DNA of 28,550 bases from an uncultured Clostridia bacterium. Its GTDB lineage: Bacteria; Bacillota_A; Clostridia; TANB77; CAG-508. Position 1 is the first letter of the stretch; every line of letters starts with the position of its first letter. Positions 6,670 through 15,268 of the stretch are shown in pieces. Below the pieces are notes generated by a model that saw nothing but the letters and a program-made list of their open reading frames with translations, had not been told where the DNA came from and did no database searches. Where the stretch lies: assembly GCA_947627825.1 (NCBI GenBank), contig CANQXO010000008.1, positions 1 to 28,550 on the forward strand, written 5' to 3'. The position numbers were made by a program, and so were the translations under genes.

Positions 6670-6912
6670 ATGAATTCAGAAGAAATTTTCGAGAAGGTTA
6701 AGAATATAATTGTTGAGCAATTAGGTGCTAGTGAATCTTCAATAACAACTGAAGCATCTTTTATAGATGATTTAGGAGCTGATTCACTTGATATTGTTGA
6801 ATTAATAATGGCACTAGAGGAAGAATTTGATTTAGAAATTCCAGATAGTGATGCTGAAAAAGTTGCAACAGTAGGTGATGTTGTTGATTATATAAAAGAG
6901 CATGTTGCATAA
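6670..6912 (+). CDS. acpP: Acyl carrier protein
   Basis: The carrier of growing acyl chains in type II fatty acid synthesis. The 80-residue acidic protein has the DSL phosphopantetheine site in [21 protein letters not shown], with the modified serine near residue 40, followed by helix III ([23 protein letters not shown]). The start at ATG 6670 follows GGGAGGTGA at 6654-6662; the upstream in-frame ATG at 6649 is inside the leader and lacks a site. It has its own promoter and a terminator at 6937-6967. Its neighbours PlsX and RNase III are the normal companions. Confidence 0.97.
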   Translation: MNSEEIFEKVKNIIVEQLGASESSITTEASFIDDLGADSLDIVELIMALEEEFDLEIPDSDAEKVATVGDVVDYIKEHVA

Positions 6913-6936
6913 TTATAAAGACAATTAAATCGAAAG

Positions 6937-6967
6937 AAAAAGAAGGGAAAAGAAGCCTTCTTTTTTT
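6937..6967 (+). terminator. Terminator after acpP
   Basis: AAAAAGAAGG (about 6937-6946) pairs with CCTTCTTTTT (6956-6965) around a 9-base purine loop, and the T-run continues to 6967. Confidence 0.85.
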
Positions 6968-7092
6968 ATTTTTCTATTTATTTTTTAAGCATTGTGTGAT
7001 ATAGTAAGGTAAAGATTAATTACAGTAAATAGTAAAAAAACAATTTTGATATGGTAATTTGAAAGAGAAGAAAGAAAGGAAAAAATTTTTTT

Positions 7093-7767
7093 ATGAATTT
7101 AGAAGAGAGCTTAAAGTATACTTTTAAAAATAAGGATTTACTTAGTGAAGCTTTGACTCACACATCTTATGCTAATGAAAATAAAGTTAAAAGTAATGAA
7201 AAATTGGAATTCTTAGGAGATAGCATATTAGAATTTATTTCAAGTAAATATCTATATGATAAATTTCCTAAGTTAAGAGAAGGAGAGCTAACTAAACTTA
7301 GAGCAATGGTAGTTTGCGAAGATAGTTTATATGAAGTCGCTAAACACATCAATTTATCAGAACATATTAAGGTTGGATATAGTGAAAACATTAATGGTGG
7401 TAGAAATAAACCAACGATATTAGCTGATAGTATAGAGGCCATTATTGCTGCTATTTACTTTGACGGTGGACTTGCTGAGGCAGAGAGGTTTATTATTGAA
7501 AATTTAAAAGATGCAATGGAAGTAGCAAGCCACAATGTTGGACAAAAGGATTATAAAACTGTTTTACAAGAAAAATTGCAACAACATGGAGATATTAATT
7601 TAGAGTATAAAATAGTGAATGAGTCTGGACCAGACCATGATAAAACTTTTACAACTGAAGTTATTTTGGATGGAAAAACTTTAGCACAAGGAGTAGGAAA
7701 AAGCAAAAAGCTTGCAGAAATGCAGGCTGCAAAGAAGGCACTAGAAAATTTAGAGCAAAATAACTAA
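7093..7767 (+). CDS. rnc: Ribonuclease III
   Basis: RNase III cuts double-stranded RNA, including rRNA precursors. The 224-residue protein has the catalytic domain with the signature NEKLEFLGDSILEF (family form ERLEFLGDAVL) near residues 35-49 and the second acidic cluster ADSIEAIIAAIYFDGG near 115-130. The C-terminal double-stranded RNA-binding domain starts at DYKTVLQEKLQQ and ends KSKKLAEMQAAKKALENL. Length is normal. The site AAAGGA before the ATG is about 13 bases away. It is followed after 30 bases by the radical SAM gene; the same pair is found next to each other in Clostridium, where smc usually comes next. Confidence 0.97.
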   Translation: MNLEESLKYTFKNKDLLSEALTHTSYANENKVKSNEKLEFLGDSILEFISSKYLYDKFPKLREGELTKLRAMVVCEDSLYEVAKHINLSEHIKVGYSENINGGRNKPTILADSIEAIIAAIYFDGGLAEAERFIIENLKDAMEVASHNVGQKDYKTVLQEKLQQHGDINLEYKIVNESGPDHDKTFTTEVILDGKTLAQGVGKSKKLAEMQAAKKALENLEQNN

Positions 7768-7797
7768 AAAATATATTATTGCTGAAAGGAATATTGA

Positions 7798-8838
7798 ATG
7801 AAAAAAGAATATATCATACCAATTTTTGTACCTAATTTAGGATGCCCAAATGATTGTACTTTTTGTAATCAAAAAAAGATAAGCGGAAAGCAGACTAATG
7901 TAACAGCAAAGGATGTTAAAAATACAATAGAGTATTATTTAAAAAATTTTAAAGATGATAGTAAATTTGTTGAAGTTGCCTTTTTTGGAGGAAGCTTTAC
8001 AGGAATAGATATTGATATTCAAAAAAAGTTATTAGAAGAAGCTAACAAATACATAAAAGCAGGAAAAGTAGGAAGTATTAGAATTTCAACTAGACCTGAC
8101 TACATAAATAAAGATATTTTAAAAATGTTAAAAAAATATCATGTAAAAACAATAGAGCTTGGTGTTCAATCTTCTAATGACTATATATTGAAGAAAAGTA
8201 AAAGAAATCATACTTTCAAGGATGTAGTAAAGGCTTCAAAATTAATTAGAAGATATGGGTTTACTTTAGGTCATCAAATGATGATAGGAATGCAAGATAG
8301 TACAGAGATTGATGAAATTAATACAGCAAAAGATTTAATTAAATTAAAGCCTAAAATTGTTAGAATATACCCAGTTTTAGTTATAAAAGGAACCGAGCTA
8401 GAGCACGAATATAAAATGGGTGATTATAAACCTTTAAGTGTAGAGCAGGCAGTAGAAAGAGCAAAAACGGTTACATACTTATTTAGAAAAAAGAATATTA
8501 ATGTTATTAGAATTGGCCTACAAAATACTGAAGAAATTACAGACCCAAAGCAGGACAAAAGTGAAGTTGTAGCAGGACCATATCATCCTGCATTTAGACA
8601 GTTAGTAGAAGCTGATATGTGGTATGACAGCATTGCTGAAAAAATCAAGAAAATTAATATGAAAGTAAAAACTGTTGAAATTAGAATTAACTCAGAGGAT
8701 GTAAATAATGTAGTAGGTCATAAAAAAGAAAACATTGCCAAACTTAAAGATATATATGATTTGGATGTTATTATAAAGCAAGATGAAAATTTAAAACCGG
8801 GAAAATTTGAAATAGCTGTTGTGGAAACTTACAACTAG
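7798..8838 (+). CDS. Elp3-like radical SAM protein
   Basis: A 346-residue radical SAM enzyme related to the N-terminal half of Elp3. The cluster-binding cysteines are C16, C20 and C23 in CPNDCTFCNQ (CxxxCxxC). The core continues with EVAFFGGSFTGI, RISTRPDYI, TIELGVQSSNDYIL and GHQMMIGMQDST, and the distinctive VVAGPYHPAFRQLVE occurs in the C-terminal part. There is no acetyltransferase domain, so tRNA modification in the full Elp3 sense is unlikely. It sits just after rnc, an arrangement known in Clostridium, so a link to RNA metabolism is plausible but is inference. The substrate is not known to me. AAAGGA lies about 10 bases before the start. Confidence 0.85.
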   Translation: MKKEYIIPIFVPNLGCPNDCTFCNQKKISGKQTNVTAKDVKNTIEYYLKNFKDDSKFVEVAFFGGSFTGIDIDIQKKLLEEANKYIKAGKVGSIRISTRPDYINKDILKMLKKYHVKTIELGVQSSNDYILKKSKRNHTFKDVVKASKLIRRYGFTLGHQMMIGMQDSTEIDEINTAKDLIKLKPKIVRIYPVLVIKGTELEHEYKMGDYKPLSVEQAVERAKTVTYLFRKKNINVIRIGLQNTEEITDPKQDKSEVVAGPYHPAFRQLVEADMWYDSIAEKIKKINMKVKTVEIRINSEDVNNVVGHKKENIAKLKDIYDLDVIIKQDENLKPGKFEIAVVETYN

Positions 8839-8936
8839 CAAAAAATGAAATTAAAATAAATGACTAAAAGTTAAATAAGCAACCAAAACAAAATATAATA
8901 AAAATAACTGTGCAATAAATTGAAGGTGAGTATAAA

Positions 8937-9782
8937 ATGAAATTTGAAATAAAAGCAAATAATTTTAAGCCAAAAGATGTATTTGATTGTGGTCAATGTT
9001 TTAGATGGAATGAAGAAAGTAATGGAAGTTACACAGGAGTTTTCCACAAAAATGTATTAAATGTGGAAAAGAAGAATGACAAAATCATCTTTAATGGAAC
9101 TTGTGATTCCTTTGAGGAAATAGAAAATTATTTTGACTTAAATAAGGACTATAAATCAATAATAAAAAAATTAGAAGTAGTAGATGACAACATGAAAAAC
9201 AGCATAAAGTTTGGAGAAGGAATTAGAATTCTTAATCAAGATTTATGGGAAACTATTATTTCGTTTATAATATCGGCCAATAATAATATTCCAAGGATAA
9301 AAGTAATTATAGAAAGAATTGCAAAAGCTTATGGAGAAAAAATTTTATTTGAAGGAAAGGAATATTATACATTTCCTACACCAGAAGAATTATCCAAAGC
9401 AAGTGTAGAAGATTTGAGAAAGCTTGGACTTGGCTTTAGAGATGTAAGGGTATATGAAACAACACAACTTATATCTAGTGGTGAATTTAAACTAGATGAA
9501 TTGTATCATATTTCTACTAATGAAGCGAGAGAAAAACTTTTAACACTTGCAGGTGTTGGTCCAAAAGTTGCTGATTGCATTTTGCTTTTTTCAGATTTAA
9601 AGAGATTTGATGTATTTCCAATTGATGTTTGGGTAAGGAGAGTCATGAATGAACTTTACATACATAATCCAGATGAAAACAAAGTAAGCAAAAAAGAAAT
9701 ACAAAGAATAGCAAATGAAAAGTTTGGAGCCCTACAAGGAATAGCCCAACAATACCTATTTTATTGGAAAAGAGAAGCGTAA
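8937..9782 (+). CDS. 8-oxoguanine DNA glycosylase/AP lyase (OGG1 family)
   Basis: A base-excision repair enzyme that removes 8-oxoguanine and nicks the strand. The 281-residue protein has the OGG N-terminal domain (DVFDCGQCFRWNEE near residues 14-27) and the helix-hairpin-helix-GPD domain: LAGVGPKVADCILLFS with the catalytic lysine K210, then FDVFPIDVWVRRV with the catalytic aspartate D230. The order is the same as in human OGG1 (GTKVADC, then PVDVH). Archaea-type and clostridial OGG proteins share this size. It stands alone after a 98-base gap and is followed by a long inverted repeat. Confidence 0.93.
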   Translation: MKFEIKANNFKPKDVFDCGQCFRWNEESNGSYTGVFHKNVLNVEKKNDKIIFNGTCDSFEEIENYFDLNKDYKSIIKKLEVVDDNMKNSIKFGEGIRILNQDLWETIISFIISANNNIPRIKVIIERIAKAYGEKILFEGKEYYTFPTPEELSKASVEDLRKLGLGFRDVRVYETTQLISSGEFKLDELYHISTNEAREKLLTLAGVGPKVADCILLFSDLKRFDVFPIDVWVRRVMNELYIHNPDENKVSKKEIQRIANEKFGALQGIAQQYLFYWKREA

Positions 9783-9807
9783 AAATCGAAAAATATAAAT
9801 ATAATGG

Positions 9808-9859
9808 ATATTCTATTACGAAAAAACTTGAAAATTCAAGTAAATTCGTAATAGAATAT
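9808..9859. repeat. 15-bp inverted repeat with inner hairpin, next to a promoter
   Basis: ATATTCTATTACGAA (9808-9822) pairs exactly with TTCGTAATAGAATAT (9845-9859). The 22-base loop contains a second dyad, CTTGAA-AA-TTCAAG. The right arm abuts the -35 box of the next promoter. It lacks a T-tract, so it could be an operator for the ATPase gene or a remnant end of an insertion rather than a terminator. Confidence 0.7.
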
Positions 9860-9887
9860 TGACTTTAAAATAATAATTTTATATAAT
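9859..9887 (+). promoter_or_regulatory. Promoter for the AAA ATPase gene
   Basis: TTGACT at 9859-9864 and TATAAT at 9882-9887 are 17 bases apart. The -10 box contains the first in-frame ATG (9886), so translation must begin downstream, at 9910. Confidence 0.75.
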
Positions 9888-9909
9888 GGTATTGAAAGAG
9901 AGGAATAAT

Positions 9910-11163
9910 ATGGAAATTAAGAGAGATGATTATTTGAACAAACTAATATCAAGGCAAAATAATGGATTAGTAAAAGTTATAACTGGTCTTAGAAGGTCAG
10001 GAAAATCATATTTATTGTTTAATATCTTCAAAAAATATTTGTTTGAAAAAGGTATAGAAGAATCTCATATAATTTCTATAGCATTAGATGACTTAGCAAA
10101 TGAAGAACTAAGAAATCCTTATAATATGCTAGATTTTATAAAAGGAAAAATAAAAGATAACGATTTATATTATATTATGTTAGATGAAGTTCAATATTTA
10201 GATAGATTTGAAGAAGTGTTAAATAGTTTAATGCATATTGAAAATGTTGATATTTATGTAACAGGAAGTAATTCAAAATTTTTATCTTCGGATGTATTAA
10301 CAGAATTTAGAGGGCGTGGAGATGAAATCCATGTATATCCATTAAGTTTTAGAGAATTTTTTTCAGTATTTGAAGGTTCAAAAGAAGAAGCTTGGGATAA
10401 ATATTTTACTTATGGGGGCATGCCACTCGTATTATCATATAATACACCACAAGAAAAATCTGCATATTTACAATCATTATTTGATAAAGTATATGTCTCA
10501 GATATTATTGAAAGACACAAAGTAAGAAATAAAGAAGAACTAGATGAACTGTTAGATATTTTATCGTCGTCAGTAGGTTCTTTAACAAATCCATTAAAAC
10601 TGTCTAAAACATATAAGAGTGAAAAAAATAAAATTATAAGTGATAAAACAATAAATAATTATATTGAATATTTTGAAGATTCATTCCTAATAAATAAGGT
10701 AAAAAGGTATAATATAAAGGGAAAGAAATATATAAACTCTCCTTATAAATTCTATTTTGAAGATATTGGATTAAGAAATGCAAGACTAAATTTTAGACAA
10801 ACTGAAGAAAACCACATAATGGAAAACATTATATATAATGAGCTTAAAGTTCGCGGATATAATGTTGATGTAGGAGTTGTTGAAGTTTTTGATACAGATA
10901 ATAATGGTAGAACTTTTTTGAAAAATTATGAAGTGGATTTCATTGCAAATCAAGAAAGTAAAAAATATTATATTCAATCTGCATTTAATATGAATAATGA
11001 AGAAAAAGAGAATCAAGAAAAAAGGTCATTTAAGAACATTGATGATTCATTTAAAAAAATTATTGTTGTAAAAGATAATATTATGCCAAAAAGAGATGAC
11101 TATGGAATTACTACTATTGGAATATATGATTTCCTTTTAGATAAAAATAGTTTGGAATTATAA
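9910..11163 (+). CDS. AAA ATPase with DUF4143 domain
   Basis: A 417-residue member of the ATPase family pairing an AAA_14 P-loop domain with a C-terminal DUF4143 domain. Walker A is GLRRSGKS (residues 26-33), Walker B is YYIMLDEVQ (D92, E93), followed by the sensor VYVTGSNSKF-like segment and LSFREFFSVF. The C-terminal part has YEVDFIANQ, resembling the restriction-like fold described for DUF4143. Start 9910 follows GAGAGGAA; the earlier ATG lies in the -10 box. These genes are patchily distributed and often horizontally moved, and the cellular role is poorly known. It has its own promoter, is preceded by a large inverted repeat, and separates the OGG gene from addB, which suggests an insertion. 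Confidence 0.85.
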   Translation: MEIKRDDYLNKLISRQNNGLVKVITGLRRSGKSYLLFNIFKKYLFEKGIEESHIISIALDDLANEELRNPYNMLDFIKGKIKDNDLYYIMLDEVQYLDRFEEVLNSLMHIENVDIYVTGSNSKFLSSDVLTEFRGRGDEIHVYPLSFREFFSVFEGSKEEAWDKYFTYGGMPLVLSYNTPQEKSAYLQSLFDKVYVSDIIERHKVRNKEELDELLDILSSSVGSLTNPLKLSKTYKSEKNKIISDKTINNYIEYFEDSFLINKVKRYNIKGKKYINSPYKFYFEDIGLRNARLNFRQTEENHIMENIIYNELKVRGYNVDVGVVEVFDTDNNGRTFLKNYEVDFIANQESKKYYIQSAFNMNNEEKENQEKRSFKNIDDSFKKIIVVKDNIMPKRDDYGITTIGIYDFLLDKNSLEL

Positions 11164-11205
11164 GGTTATATAATAAGGTAAAAAAAATGTAAAAGGAGAA
11201 TTGTT

Positions 11206-14200
11206 TTGAAAATTATATATGGAGTATCAGGAACAGGAAAAAGTGAATATATTTTTGATAAAATAAAAAAGTCAACTGCAAAAAAAATATATATAATTAC
11301 ACCAGAACAGTTTTCTTTTACTGCTGAAAAAAAATTAGTTGACAAATTGGAAAGTGGCGCTACACTTAATTGTGAAGTGCTTTCTTTTGAAAGAATGGCA
11401 TATAGGGTAATTAAAAATTTAAAACAGGGAAATTTAAAGCAGATTGGAAAATCAGGCAAAGCTGAAATTATTTATGATGCTATTGCTAAAAATCAAAAAG
11501 AGCTTAAATTTCTTGGAAAATCGCAAGAAAATGTCGACACAATCATGACGCAAATTACAGAATTTAAAAAGCATAGCATAACTGCACAAATGCTTGAAAA
11601 ACAAAAGAATGAAACAAAAGACGAATATTTAAAAGCAAAGTTAAATGATATGTTTTTAATGTATAAGGCATTAGAAGATAGAATTCAAGATGTATTTTTA
11701 GATGAAAATGATATATTAACAATTTTAGCAGAAAATATAGAGGAAAGTCATTTATTTGATGACTGTGAATTTTATATAGATGAATTTGCAGGCTTTACTA
11801 AACAAGAGTATCAGGTAATTGCACAACTTGAAAAAGTGGCAAGTGAAATCTATATAACGGTTTGTACAGACGACCTAAAAGTGGTGAAATCTCCAGAAAC
11901 AGATATTTTTTATGATAATAAACAAACTATACAAACACTTTGTACGATAGCCGATATAGACAAAGATAAGCAAATAAAATTGGACAAACCTTATAGGTTT
12001 AAAAATAATGAACTTGCACATTTGGAAAAAAATCTATTTGCAGTTCCGTATGAAGCTTATAAAGAAAAAGTAAACAACATTAAATTGTATTTAGCAGAAA
12101 ATAAATATGCGGAAATAGAGCAAGTTGCAACTAATATAATAAAATTAGTAAGAGACGAAAATTATAGATATAAAGATATTGCAGTAATTTGTAAAAATAT
12201 TGATGAATATTCTAGCTTGTGTAAAGCAATATTTGCAGAGTACGAAATACCAGTTTTTATAGATACTAAAAAAGACATAACTCAAAACCTAATTATAAAA
12301 TTTGTGCTTTCTGTTTTAGATATTTATATAAAAAATTGGTCTTATGAAGCTGTTTTCAATTACATAAAAACGGGATTTTTAAATATAGAAAATGTATATG
12401 ACCTAGAAAACTATTGCTTAAAATGGGGCATAAAGGGAAAAAAGTGGTATGAAAAAACATGGGATTATGAAAAGGTAAACAGTAAAGCCTTAGATTCGAT
12501 AAATGAAGATGATAATAATTTTAATAAAGAACAAGAGCTGATAATAAAACCATTGCTAGATTTAAAAGAAAATTTATCTGGAATAAAAACAGCTCAGCAA
12601 ATTAGTTTAAACATTTGCAATTTTTTAGAAAGCCAAATAAACAAAGAAAATTTGACAGACGAATCATTAGAAGCACTAGATGTCGTTTATGAAGTGTTAG
12701 AAGAAATATCTAACATATTTGGCGAGGAAAAAGTTACATTTGAGCATTATTCTAAATTGTTAAAAACTGGATTATCGTCAAAAGAATTAGGACAAATTCC
12801 ACAAACACAGGATAAAGTAATTGTTGGAGATGTTAATAGAAGTAGAACTCACAAAGTAAAAGCTGTATTTATAATAGGAGTTAATGATGGTGTATTTCCA
12901 AGCACAATATCATCTGAAGGCTTTTTAAATGACATTGATAGAGAAAACTTAAAAGCAGAAGGATTAGAATTAGCCAAAGGAACAAAAGAAAAGCTATATG
13001 AGGAAAATTTCAATATTTACAAAGCCTTCTCAACGGCGGAAGAAAAATTATTTGTATCTTATACTGCAAGTGATGTAGAAGGTAAGGCTCTAAGGAAATC
13101 ATTGATTATATCTAAGCTAAAAAGAATTTTTATTAATTTGGAAGAAGAAACAGAAAGTAAAGATGAAATTTTAACTCAAAACATAACATTTTCAAAATTG
13201 TTAAATAATTTAGAAAATGACGAATGGAACGAAGTTTATGAGTGGTATAAAAAGCATTATCCAGAAAAGCTACAATCAGCTATTGCAGGGCTTTCATATA
13301 CAAATGTACCAGAAAAATTAGACAAAGCTATAGTAGAAAAATTGTATGGGGAAAATTTGAAAACGAGCGTATCTAAAATGGAAACATACAGAGCATGTCC
13401 ATTTTCATATTTTCTTAAATATGGTTTGAAGTTGTCTGAAAAAGAAAAGCTAGATATCAAGCCAGTAGACACAGGTTCATTTATGCATAACACAATAGAC
13501 GAATTTTTTAAGAGAGCAAAAGATATAAAAAATTTAGAAGATGACGATATAAAAAGAATATTAGATGAAATAATTGAAGAAGAACTTTCAAATGGCGGAA
13601 AATTTATGCTTACAGCAAAATACAGAATTTTAATGCAAAGGTTAAAAAGAGTAATATTTTTATCAATGAAATATATAGTTGAAAGTTTGAAAGAAAGCCT
13701 TTTTGATGTCTTAGGAACTGAAATAAATTTTGGCAGAAGCGGTAATCCTCCAATCGAACTAAAATTAGAAGATGGAAGAAAAGTTTTAATAGAAGGAAAA
13801 ATCGATAGAGTAGATATTGCTAAAATGCCTGATGGAAAATATTTGAGAATAATTGACTATAAGTCATCTACTAAAGACATTGATTTGAATAAAGTAGTAG
13901 CAGGTCTTCAATTGCAACTAATAACTTATGTAGATGCAGTGTGTAGCAAAGAAGATGTAACTCCAGCAGGAGCATTGTATTTTACATTATTAGAACCTAA
14001 AATGTTGGGAAATACAAAAGGTTTGGAAAAGGAAGAAATAGAAAGATTAATTAAAGAAAACTATAAAATGCAAGGTTTAGTTTTGGCTGATGTAAATATA
14101 ATAAAAGCAATGGACACAAAACTAACTACAGGAAAATCCGATTTAATTCCAGTAACTTTAAATAATAGTGGAGAAATTAATTATTCAAAATCTAGCACTG

Positions 14201-14451
14201 TTACAAGAGAAGAATTTGAAGGTTTGCAAAAATACACCAATAAAATTATTAAACAGATTTCAAAAGAAATATTAGACGGAAGAATTGAGCTAAAACCTTA
14301 TTATGATATGAAAGAAAAAAATACTCCATGTAGATATTGTGAGTATAGGTCAATATGTCAATTCAACCCTAAGTTTAAAGGTAATGATTATAAGTATATT
14401 GGCACAAAATCAAAACAGGAAATATTAGATGAAATAAATGAACAAGCTTAA
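11206..14451 (+). CDS. addB: ATP-dependent helicase/nuclease subunit AddB
   Basis: AddB forms with AddA the helicase-nuclease that processes double-strand breaks for recombination, the Gram-positive counterpart of RecBCD. The 1081-residue protein starts with the nucleotide-binding loop GVSGTGKS (residues 6-13), has the inactive helicase body, and ends with the RecB-like nuclease domain: RIIDYKSSTKDID carries the catalytic D-x-K pattern. Four cysteines for the iron-sulfur cluster are present: one in METYRACPFSYF and three in PCRYCEYRSICQF near the end. The start is TTG at 11206 with AAAAGGAGAA just before. The usual partner addA is not downstream; dtd follows instead, so addA must be elsewhere. 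Confidence 0.93.
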   Translation: MKIIYGVSGTGKSEYIFDKIKKSTAKKIYIITPEQFSFTAEKKLVDKLESGATLNCEVLSFERMAYRVIKNLKQGNLKQIGKSGKAEIIYDAIAKNQKELKFLGKSQENVDTIMTQITEFKKHSITAQMLEKQKNETKDEYLKAKLNDMFLMYKALEDRIQDVFLDENDILTILAENIEESHLFDDCEFYIDEFAGFTKQEYQVIAQLEKVASEIYITVCTDDLKVVKSPETDIFYDNKQTIQTLCTIADIDKDKQIKLDKPYRFKNNELAHLEKNLFAVPYEAYKEKVNNIKLYLAENKYAEIEQVATNIIKLVRDENYRYKDIAVICKNIDEYSSLCKAIFAEYEIPVFIDTKKDITQNLIIKFVLSVLDIYIKNWSYEAVFNYIKTGFLNIENVYDLENYCLKWGIKGKKWYEKTWDYEKVNSKALDSINEDDNNFNKEQELIIKPLLDLKENLSGIKTAQQISLNICNFLESQINKENLTDESLEALDVVYEVLEEISNIFGEEKVTFEHYSKLLKTGLSSKELGQIPQTQDKVIVGDVNRSRTHKVKAVFIIGVNDGVFPSTISSEGFLNDIDRENLKAEGLELAKGTKEKLYEENFNIYKAFSTAEEKLFVSYTASDVEGKALRKSLIISKLKRIFINLEEETESKDEILTQNITFSKLLNNLENDEWNEVYEWYKKHYPEKLQSAIAGLSYTNVPEKLDKAIVEKLYGENLKTSVSKMETYRACPFSYFLKYGLKLSEKEKLDIKPVDTGSFMHNTIDEFFKRAKDIKNLEDDDIKRILDEIIEEELSNGGKFMLTAKYRILMQRLKRVIFLSMKYIVESLKESLFDVLGTEINFGRSGNPPIELKLEDGRKVLIEGKIDRVDIAKMPDGKYLRIIDYKSSTKDIDLNKVVAGLQLQLITYVDAVCSKEDVTPAGALYFTLLEPKMLGNTKGLEKEEIERLIKENYKMQGLVLADVNIIKAMDTKLTTGKSDLIPVTLNNSGEINYSKSSTVTREEFEGLQKYTNKIIKQISKEILDGRIELKPYYDMKEKNTPCRYCEYRSICQFNPKFKGNDYKYIGTKSKQEILDEINEQA

Positions 14452-14508
14452 AAACAAAAATATTATGCAAAATGAAAAGATATAATTTAAGTAAATGGAG
14501 ATTGATTC

Positions 14509-14946
14509 ATGAAATTAGTTATACAAAGAGTAAAAAAAGCAAGTGTTACAGTAAACAAAAAAATTGTTGGAAAAATTGATAAAGGTTTATTAGTTTTATT
14601 TGGTGTTGGCGAAAATGACACTAAAAAGGAAGCAGATTATTTAGTAAAAAAATTAACGAATTTGAGAATATTTGAAGATGAAAATAACAAAATGAACTTA
14701 TCAGTCCAAGATGTAAAAGGCAAACTGCTAATAGTATCTCAATTTACACTATATGGAGATACAAGCGAAGGCAATAGGCCATCATTTATAACAGCTGCTA
14801 AGCCAGATGTAGCAAATGAATTATATGAATATTTTTGTGAAAAATGTAATGATATAGTTCCAGTGGAACGAGGAATATTTAGACAACACATGGATGTAGA
14901 GCTTATAAATGATGGACCAGTTACAATTATCATGGAAAGAAAATAA
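14509..14946 (+). CDS. dtd: D-aminoacyl-tRNA deacylase
   Basis: Dtd hydrolyses D-amino acids mischarged on tRNA. The 145-residue protein starts MKLVIQRVKKASVTVN, the family start, and has both active-site motifs: SQFTLYGDTSEGNRPSF near residue 78 and NDGPVTIIME near residue 137 (the GPVT loop contains the substrate-selecting Gly-cisPro). Length is normal. It is 57 bases after addB and ends at a terminator (14953-14983). In many clostridia dtd follows relA; no relA is here. Confidence 0.96.
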   Translation: MKLVIQRVKKASVTVNKKIVGKIDKGLLVLFGVGENDTKKEADYLVKKLTNLRIFEDENNKMNLSVQDVKGKLLIVSQFTLYGDTSEGNRPSFITAAKPDVANELYEYFCEKCNDIVPVERGIFRQHMDVELINDGPVTIIMERK

Positions 14947-14952
14947 AAGCTA

Positions 14953-14983
14953 GGGAGTAAAACATTCTACTCCTTATTTTATT
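14953..14983 (+). terminator. Terminator after dtd
   Basis: GGAGTA (14954-14959) pairs with TACTCC (14968-14973) around AAACATTC-like loop bases and is followed by TTATTTTATT. Confidence 0.75.
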
Positions 14984-15022
14984 AAGTTTGAAATCTTCTA
15001 TTTAAATATCAAGTAAAAACTT

Positions 15023-15051
15023 AAATGCAATTCTGTAAAACAAATGCAATT
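15023..15051. repeat. Two direct repeats upstream of the rnjA promoter
   Basis: AAATGCAATT occurs at 15023-15032 and 15042-15051, 19 bases start to start, close to two DNA turns. The second copy ends 17 bases before the -35 box, where an activator would bind. No known regulator is recognised. Confidence 0.45.
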
Positions 15052-15068
15052 TATATGTGAAACTAAGT

Positions 15069-15097
15069 TTGACATTTAATACGATTGGTAGTATAAT
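15069..15097 (+). promoter_or_regulatory. Consensus promoter for rnjA-gltX
   Basis: TTGACA at 15069-15074 and TATAAT at 15092-15097 with a 17-base spacer form a perfect sigma-A promoter. The transcript would begin near 15104, giving a leader of about 165 bases before rnjA. Confidence 0.85.
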
Positions 15098-15103
15098 TAT
15101 AAA

Positions 15104-15268
15104 TAGTTGTTATCCAAAAGGGATAAAGATGAGATTAATTTTATATGTTTAAGTAATGAGACAAAAGTAAATAATATTTAGCAAGAGATGAGAGCTAAAC
15201 ATATTATTAGGTAGTTTAAAAGTAAACTATCTCTATTTATACATATTAAAAATGGAGAGGAAAAGAAA
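15104..15268 (+). promoter_or_regulatory. Structured 5' leader of rnjA
   Basis: Three hairpins fit into this leader. TTATCC-AAAA-GGGATAA is near 15111-15126. AATAATAT-TTAGC near 15170-15184 pairs with GCTAA-AC-ATATTATT near 15195-15210, a 13-bp stem with a two-base bulge. AGGTAGTTTA-AAAG-TAAACTATCT lies near 15211-15234 with one G-T pair, followed by CTATTTATA. The last resembles a weak terminator. A long folded leader on an RNase mRNA suggests self-cleavage control, as known for other RNase genes; this is inference. Confidence 0.5.
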
